Positions 7,282 to 11,534 of a stretch of DNA of 11,534 nucleotides are shown here, one piece after another. The DNA comes from an uncultured Chitinophagales bacterium. Its GTDB lineage: Bacteria; Bacteroidota; Bacteroidia; Chitinophagales; Chitinophagaceae. The first letter of the stretch is position 1. Every line of letters begins with the position of its first letter. The stretch spans positions 1 through 11,534 of the forward strand of contig CAMPIQ010000119.1 in NCBI GenBank assembly GCA_946886475.1. The letters are read 5' to 3'. Made by a program: the position numbers and the translations under genes. Under the pieces are notes generated by a model, which was given only the letters and a program-made list of their open reading frames with translations, was not told where the DNA came from and did not search any database.

Positions 7282-7442
7282 TCCATTGCGGCATGATAAT
7301 CTCATCAGTGAAATTTATTGTTCCTTTTTTATTATTATTTTCTTAGCCTTCCTTTAATTATTTTATCTATCTTTTTATTAAAATGGAACCATCATTTAAT
7401 TGAGATAGAATCCTATACTGTGTTAATCTTTTCACCTTAACT

Positions 7443-7706
7443 ATGACCAGGAAAGCCCTTTCCTTACGAGAGTTTACGGAACTGCCGGAAGAACTTCAGC
7501 TTGAAGTACTTCATAAACATGGCGTGTACGTAGGCAAGAGAAAAGTCAGCGGACAGTTTATTATACTCTTTCAACTGCATGGATTTTATGTTGAATTGTA
7601 TTATTCGGAATATAGAAAGTCAGTTGACCGGATCATTACTTCCAACCATCCTGAGATCCTACACCCCTATCTTGACCAGATAATAGTAAAAGACCTTGGT
7701 AAATAA
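7443..7706 (+). CDS. Small hypothetical protein between kinase and response regulator
   Basis: An 87-residue soluble protein. It opens with a basic MTRKALSLREFTELPEELQ, the helix-like start seen in small Bacteroidota hypotheticals of about 70-90 residues that begin L-x-x-x-E-F-x-x-L-P. A beta-rich middle follows (VYVGKRKVSGQFIILFQLHG and FYVELYYSEYRKSV), then a C-terminal helix ending DQIIVKDLGK. The FxVELYY strand is the most family-like part. There is no signal peptide, cysteine cluster or known catalytic motif, and I know of no function. It has its own 161-base upstream region, very rich in A and T, and a likely terminator behind it, so it may be transcribed alone rather than with the kinase or the regulator. 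Confidence 0.75.
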   Translation: MTRKALSLREFTELPEELQLEVLHKHGVYVGKRKVSGQFIILFQLHGFYVELYYSEYRKSVDRIITSNHPEILHPYLDQIIVKDLGK

Positions 7707-7718
7707 AACCAGTTGCCA

Positions 7719-7750
7719 GGTTTATCGAAAATTTGATACCAATTTTTTTT
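7719..7750 (+). terminator. Likely intrinsic terminator after the 87-residue protein
   Basis: Twelve bases after the stop codon, GG-TT-TATCGA (7719-7728) pairs with TTGATACC (7733-7740) around an AAAT loop. This gives eight pairs, one of them G-T, with a two-base bulge. A run of eight T follows (7743-7750). The hairpin plus T-run pattern is that of a Rho-independent terminator on the plus strand and would insulate the response-regulator gene. Confidence 0.5.
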
Positions 7751-7790
7751 ATAATTGTAAAGCCGTTTTATAATTAAAACACAGCCAACC

Positions 7791-8240
7791 ATGACACAAT
7801 ACCAGCCACCCAGCAGTTTAGTATTGTATGCAGATGATGATCCGGATGACCTTGACCTGGTATCCCAGGCTTTTAAAGAGCATGCTCAAAATGTTGAATT
7901 GATCACGTTCCACGACGGAATTGAGCTACTCAGGTATATTGAAAAGCTGGATCCATTACAACCGGCTCCCTGCCTGGCAATTATTGATATCAATATGCCC
8001 AGGCTTGATGGTAAGGAAACACTTAAACGCCTGAGGAGTATCAATGGCTATTCAGATCTGCCTGCAGTTTTATTTTCAACTTCTTCCATGCCAATGGATG
8101 CAAAATTTGCCAAATATTACAAGGCGGGATTTATAACCAAACCTCTTCATACGCAACAGATACATTTGATCATAAACGAGATCATTGAACACTGTCCGGA
8201 TGAAGTAAAAAGAATTATCAGGAAAAAGAATGGGAATTAA
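7791..8240 (+). CDS. Single-domain response regulator (CheY/Rcp1-like receiver)
   Basis: A 149-residue receiver protein with no output domain. The acidic pocket is DDDPDD (15-20), the phosphate-accepting Asp is 66 in AIIDINMPRLDGKE, the switch position is Ser96/Thr97 in LFSTSS, and the conserved Lys is 117 in TKP. The DDDPDD start and the roughly 145-residue length are typical of the Rcp1-like receivers abundant in Bacteroidota, which relay phosphate or act by protein contact rather than binding DNA. The protein is complete. It lies 84 bases behind the small hypothetical gene and 510 behind the histidine kinase, all on one strand. Its TAA stop shares the TTAA at 8237-8240 with the stop of the convergent oxidoreductase gene. 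Confidence 0.93.
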   Translation: MTQYQPPSSLVLYADDDPDDLDLVSQAFKEHAQNVELITFHDGIELLRYIEKLDPLQPAPCLAIIDINMPRLDGKETLKRLRSINGYSDLPAVLFSTSSMPMDAKFAKYYKAGFITKPLHTQQIHLIINEIIEHCPDEVKRIIRKKNGN

Positions 8241-9235
8241 TGCACTTCTATTCTTTCTCCTGTTTCCATGGCTTTATATATAGCCTGTAATATCTTCACA
8301 TCCTGCCTGCCCATTTCTCCCGGTACGGGAGTAGGATCATTATTTTTTATGGCCAGTGCAAAATCATCCATCTGGATGGCCTGTTGTCTTACCTCTGGAA
8401 AATCCATTTTCCCTTCAGATGTTTTCCCTTTAATGCCTTTGTATTTATAAGCCGGCGATAGCGCTGCCCAGCCATTTGTGGTTTCAAGTTTAAGCAGGTT
8501 TTGTACTTCTGAATAGCTGCTTCTGCATGCACCGGTAATGCCTCCTGGAAATTCCATTGTCCAGCTTAAAGATTCTTCTACATCCCTGAATTTATCCGGT
8601 TTGGTTTTCTTTCCTTCCCTGGCTGTAACGGCAACAGGTTCCATATTTAAGGTATAACGGCAGGCTTGCACACAGTAAATGCCCACATCCATCAAAGGGC
8701 CTCCGCCAGCCAGTTTCTTATCAATACGCCATCCTTCTGTATCAGCCATCCCGTGTTCTGCAATGATCTTAACCGGTTCGCCTAAAGTTTTTTCTTTTCC
8801 GATGCGCATCATCTCCTGGTTGTGAGGCTCAAAATGAAGCCGGTATCCAATGGAAAGCATCCTGCCTGCTGCTTTACAGGCATTGATCATGCTGTCACAA
8901 TCTTCAACAGTCAGTGCCATAGGCTTTTCACAGATCACGTGCTTTCCTGCACGGGCGGCACGAATTACGTATTCCGCGTGCAGTGCATTGGGTAAAACAA
9001 TGTAAATAATATCTATAGCGGCATTATTACTGATCTCATCAAAGTTGTGGTAGTTATAAATATTTTCTTCCGGTATATTGTATTTCTTTTTCCATTCAAT
9101 GGCTTTTTCTTCTGAGCCGGTTACAATGCCAGCCAGGTAACAATGTTTGGTTTCCTGAAGCGAAGGTGCCAGTTCTCCGGTGCTGTAAGTTCCCAGTCCA
9201 ACCAGGGCAATGCCGAGTTTTTCTTTTGATTGCAT
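8237..9235 (-). CDS. Gfo/Idh/MocA family oxidoreductase, glucose-fructose-oxidoreductase-like
   Basis: A 332-residue NAD(P)-dependent dehydrogenase of sugars or related polyols. The N-terminal Rossmann fold has the GLGTYSTGELAPSL dinucleotide loop (13-26), and HVICEKPMALT supplies the EKP lysine (Lys104). The C-terminal domain has GYRLHFEPHN (130-139) and GGGPLMDVGIYC (177-188), with Asp183 and Tyr187 at the usual catalytic positions. The YRLHFEPHN block and the Y in place of the more common H are features of the glucose-fructose oxidoreductase branch. Unlike the periplasmic Zymomonas enzyme, there is no signal peptide, so it is probably cytoplasmic. The substrate cannot be told. It has no sugar-pathway neighbours, so it looks monocistronic. 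Its stop overlaps the response-regulator stop by four bases. Confidence 0.9.
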   Translation of the reverse strand: MQSKEKLGIALVGLGTYSTGELAPSLQETKHCYLAGIVTGSEEKAIEWKKKYNIPEENIYNYHNFDEISNNAAIDIIYIVLPNALHAEYVIRAARAGKHVICEKPMALTVEDCDSMINACKAAGRMLSIGYRLHFEPHNQEMMRIGKEKTLGEPVKIIAEHGMADTEGWRIDKKLAGGGPLMDVGIYCVQACRYTLNMEPVAVTAREGKKTKPDKFRDVEESLSWTMEFPGGITGACRSSYSEVQNLLKLETTNGWAALSPAYKYKGIKGKTSEGKMDFPEVRQQAIQMDDFALAIKNNDPTPVPGEMGRQDVKILQAIYKAMETGERIEVH

Positions 9236-9487
9236 GTTTAAAGATTGATAAGGAAAAAGGTCTAAAAAAATATGCCACTGAAGATGTAACCATTACAGGG
9301 TCCTTATTTATCTGTGCGGTTACACCTGATGATCTTTTAATTCAGGATACATATCATTAGAAAATGGCTCACAAAGATTGCGATGAAAAGGAATGATCCC
9401 GTTTCATCCGCCATATATTCCACTTCATTCAATATGGCTTGAATTAATAGGTTGAATCAGTTCAGATTTGCATGTTAAATCAAGGCT
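9236..9487. promoter_or_regulatory. Divergent intergenic region with three perfect 7-bp inverted repeats
   Basis: This 252-base gap separates the divergent oxidoreductase and TPR genes. It holds three perfect 7-bp inverted repeats: TGTAACC/GGTTACA (9285-9291 and 9318-9324), GATGAAA/TTTCATC (9382-9388 and 9402-9408) and GCCATAT/ATATGGC (9410-9416 and 9432-9438). The last two are only one base apart, and the third abuts a possible -33 TTG. No gene-like frame with a start is evident inside the gap. Confidence 0.4.
9439..9470 (+). promoter_or_regulatory. Possible Bacteroidota-type promoter of the TPR gene
   Basis: TTG at 9439-9441 is followed after 21 bases by CAGATTTG (9463-9470), one base from the TAnnTTTG -7 consensus. 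Transcription would start around 9477, leaving a leader of about ten bases before the ATG at 9488. The spacing is within the range reported for the primary sigma factor of this phylum. Confidence 0.4.
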
Positions 9488-11506
9488 ATGCAAAAGGTTA
9501 CATTTTTTTTCTTTTGTTTGCTCCTCACCACTGCGGTTTGGAGCCAGTCAAAACCACCGTCCATGGATCCTGCCAAATGGAGCATGGAAGACATGAAAAA
9601 ATTTGCTGCCATGCGTCCGGCTGAACAGGAGGCCTTTAAAAAGAAAATGCTGCAGCAGGCAGAGATGCAGTTAAAACAAAAAGCTGAAACGCTACATCTC
9701 AACATAGATGAAACCATTTTACCTTCCTGGCAGATTAAGCCTCCGGTAATGGATGTTAAAAGACTGTCGTTGATACCGGTGAAGCCACCAACACGTCAGG
9801 AAATGGTGCAGGAAGTATCCAAAATGGAAGCGGCATTGAGATCAGCTGTTGGTAACCAGGTGGTGCAAAAGGTGGAAGAATTTGCCGCTAACAAATCAGT
9901 AAAAGAAATACAATCGGCTGCAACAGGGGGTTGGTATGACAGTAATCCACAATCTGCACTTTTGCTGGGCATGAAGGCCGTTCAGAAAGATTCTTCAGAT
10001 GTGTTAGGATGGAATAACCTGGCAGCCATTATGAATCTTTCTGGTCTGGAACACCAGGCCATTCCAATTTTGCAGAATTGTTTACAGGATCACCCTGAGA
10101 ATGCCATGCTTTTGAATAACATGGGACAGGCTTTTTTGGGATTGGGTGATGTGGTCAGGTCAAAGGAATTTCTTAAGAAATGTCTACAGTTCGATGACAT
10201 GCATCCGGAAGCCAATCGTTCCATGGCCATGATCTGTTTATTTGGGAATGATATGGCCGGGGCGCTGAAGCATATGGAGAAAGAATTTCAGGTAGCACAA
10301 AGAAAATCATCGCTTGCCTACCTGGTAAAATCCGGGCAGCGCGATAAGATCAACCTCGCTGCTCTGAGAAAAAGAAAAATGCTGCAGGATGGAGTGAAGG
10401 AAAAAGATTTTTTTTCCGAGATCGGTCTCGAAAAATTCAGCATACCCGATCCACCCGCCAGCTCAAAACTATCCAGGATGTGGCTGAAAGAACATGCTGG
10501 TTTATTTCAATCCATTTCGGATGAAATGCTGTTCTGGAGCAGGGCAAGCATCACTACACCGGAGCAAAATGAAGCCGAAGGCAAAAAGTTCCATGGCATG
10601 TACAAGGAACTGGCAGATGAATTGATCAGGGATCTGGGCAACCAGTATATTCCTTTGCTGGGTGTGATTGGTGAAGATGATGTTTCCTACCTGCAGCAAT
10701 TACAGGTGAACCACTATAAAAAAGAAAAGGAAGTTGTATGTCCGGATGGCCAGGGTATCAGTGTAGAAGCATATAATACCATCTGCTGCGACCTGAAAAC
10801 GCCGTTGATTGACGAACTGATGGCAACATACAATAGCTATGTATCAGCTAAAATCAAACAGGCTCAGTCCAATTACAAACAATACCTCAATGGTTTGATC
10901 AATATTGTACAACTTGACCCCAGCCTGGCCAACCGCATCCTGGTTTATAAAGCAGTATCCGGATATTTTGCTTTTCTGCACCAGGCCATTGGCAGTTATC
11001 TGGTTTTGGATCCATATATGACCTGTTACAGTAACAATCTTACAAGCGAGGAAGCCAGACAGATGATAGAATCTGCACGGAATGTTGATATTCAGTGTCC
11101 GTCCTGGCTAAAGTTGAATACGTCTTTTCTGGTGGCCAAGATCAAGGCAGACTGTAACGGTTACAATATAGAAGCTGATGTTTATAAATTGATCCATGTT
11201 GGTGCGGAAAAGAATTTTAAAACCGGCACATCTACATTGTACGTAGGCGGTGGAATTGAGGGCAAATTTAAAAGCATGGCAAAGGGATCCATCAAGCAAC
11301 AGTTCTACGTTGTATGGGATGCCAATAATGATTTTGCTGACCTGGGCATGCGTGGATCGGCCAGTGGCAGTATTGTGAACGGGGCATTAGCTGCAGATTT
11401 CAGTTATGATTTTGCCATGAACAGCGGCTTCAATGCGCAGGCAAAGGTGAAGAGTAACTGGATAGATAATTATGAAAAGGCAATTAAGTTTATTTCAAAG
11501 AAATAA
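9488..11506 (+). CDS. Exported TPR-repeat protein of unknown function
   Basis: A 672-residue protein with a signal peptide (residues 1-19, ending AVWSQ) and no later membrane segment, so it is probably periplasmic or surface-linked. A charged, methionine-rich helical stretch follows (about 25-70, including MDPAKWSMEDMKKFAAMRP), then a proline-rich linker (80-102). About three TPR units occupy 172-273 (WNNLAAIMNLSGLEHQAIPI and LLNNMGQAFLGLGDVVRSKE are the clearest). The long middle is mostly helical, with cysteines at 418, 433 and 434. The last 110 residues are beta-rich and glycine-rich (YVGGGIEGKF, GMRGSASGSIVNGALAADFS) with alternating hydrophobics. I do not recognise the family beyond the TPRs, and no type IX sorting domain is visible. 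TPRs suggest a scaffold role. A T8 tract lies in the signal-peptide codons. Confidence 0.85.
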   Translation: MQKVTFFFFCLLLTTAVWSQSKPPSMDPAKWSMEDMKKFAAMRPAEQEAFKKKMLQQAEMQLKQKAETLHLNIDETILPSWQIKPPVMDVKRLSLIPVKPPTRQEMVQEVSKMEAALRSAVGNQVVQKVEEFAANKSVKEIQSAATGGWYDSNPQSALLLGMKAVQKDSSDVLGWNNLAAIMNLSGLEHQAIPILQNCLQDHPENAMLLNNMGQAFLGLGDVVRSKEFLKKCLQFDDMHPEANRSMAMICLFGNDMAGALKHMEKEFQVAQRKSSLAYLVKSGQRDKINLAALRKRKMLQDGVKEKDFFSEIGLEKFSIPDPPASSKLSRMWLKEHAGLFQSISDEMLFWSRASITTPEQNEAEGKKFHGMYKELADELIRDLGNQYIPLLGVIGEDDVSYLQQLQVNHYKKEKEVVCPDGQGISVEAYNTICCDLKTPLIDELMATYNSYVSAKIKQAQSNYKQYLNGLINIVQLDPSLANRILVYKAVSGYFAFLHQAIGSYLVLDPYMTCYSNNLTSEEARQMIESARNVDIQCPSWLKLNTSFLVAKIKADCNGYNIEADVYKLIHVGAEKNFKTGTSTLYVGGGIEGKFKSMAKGSIKQQFYVVWDANNDFADLGMRGSASGSIVNGALAADFSYDFAMNSGFNAQAKVKSNWIDNYEKAIKFISKK

Positions 11507-11534
11507 AAACCAGCTACATTATTAATGTTTTAAT

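Noticed and set aside
7271..7310. Inverted repeat ACTGAT/ATCAGT (with offset CACTGA/TCAGTG) at the end of the kinase gene
   Set aside because: The stem is 6 bp with a loop of about 20 bases and the T-rich tract starts more than ten bases later; too weak for a terminator call.
9166..9360. Plus-strand 64-codon frame running from the oxidoreductase gene into the intergenic region
   Set aside because: Most of it is antisense to the conserved Rossmann fold, and it has no recognisable content.

Overview
The window looks like chromosomal DNA from a Bacteroidota, most likely the Chitinophagaceae. This is an inference from several signs: moderately low GC, genes that mostly lack Shine-Dalgarno sequences, at least one exact match to the Bacteroidota -7 box (TAnnTTTG), a RxS-less Crp/Fnr regulator, a stand-alone CheY-like protein of the long Rcp1-like type, and small proteins of kinds common in that group. 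There are no tRNA or rRNA genes, insertion sequences, phage genes or CRISPR arrays. Nothing in the codon or base use suggests recent transfer.

Layout from left to right. The tail of an unrecognised gene (1-114) is followed by a Crp/Fnr-type regulator (128-745), a small DUF4260 membrane protein (849-1214), a symmetric hairpin terminator (1242-1263) and a 65-residue DUF3606 protein (1307-1504). An exported esterase with C-terminal TPR repeats (1506-2723, minus) ends one base away from it. Divergent from the esterase is a two-CBS-domain protein (2891-3319). Next come a branched-chain aminotransferase (3460-4524, minus) and, divergent from it, a MocR-type GntR/aminotransferase regulator (4626-6059). 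They share a short promoter region that carries CAGATT repeats and a -7 box. A signalling block follows: a soluble PAS sensor histidine kinase (6220-7281), an 87-residue conserved-looking unknown (7443-7706) with a terminator behind it, and a single-domain response regulator (7791-8240). A glucose-fructose-oxidoreductase-like Gfo/Idh/MocA enzyme (8237-9235, minus) overlaps the regulator's stop codon. The window ends with a large exported TPR protein of unknown function (9488-11506).

Functionally this is mostly housekeeping and regulation. The clearest linked pair is the branched-chain aminotransferase and the divergent MocR protein, where regulation of one by the other is a reasonable guess. 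The kinase, small protein and response regulator may form one signalling unit, although the kinase (NarL-like HisKA_3) and the receiver-only regulator are not a textbook pair.

I see no strong case for a wholly new system. The most worthwhile leads are the exported TPR protein with its three inverted repeats upstream, the operator-like repeats between ilvE and the MocR gene, the small protein between kinase and regulator, and a possible very short minus-strand gene at 6052-6123. No intergenic stretch exceeds about 300 bases; the longest (9236-9487, 252 bases) is described below.
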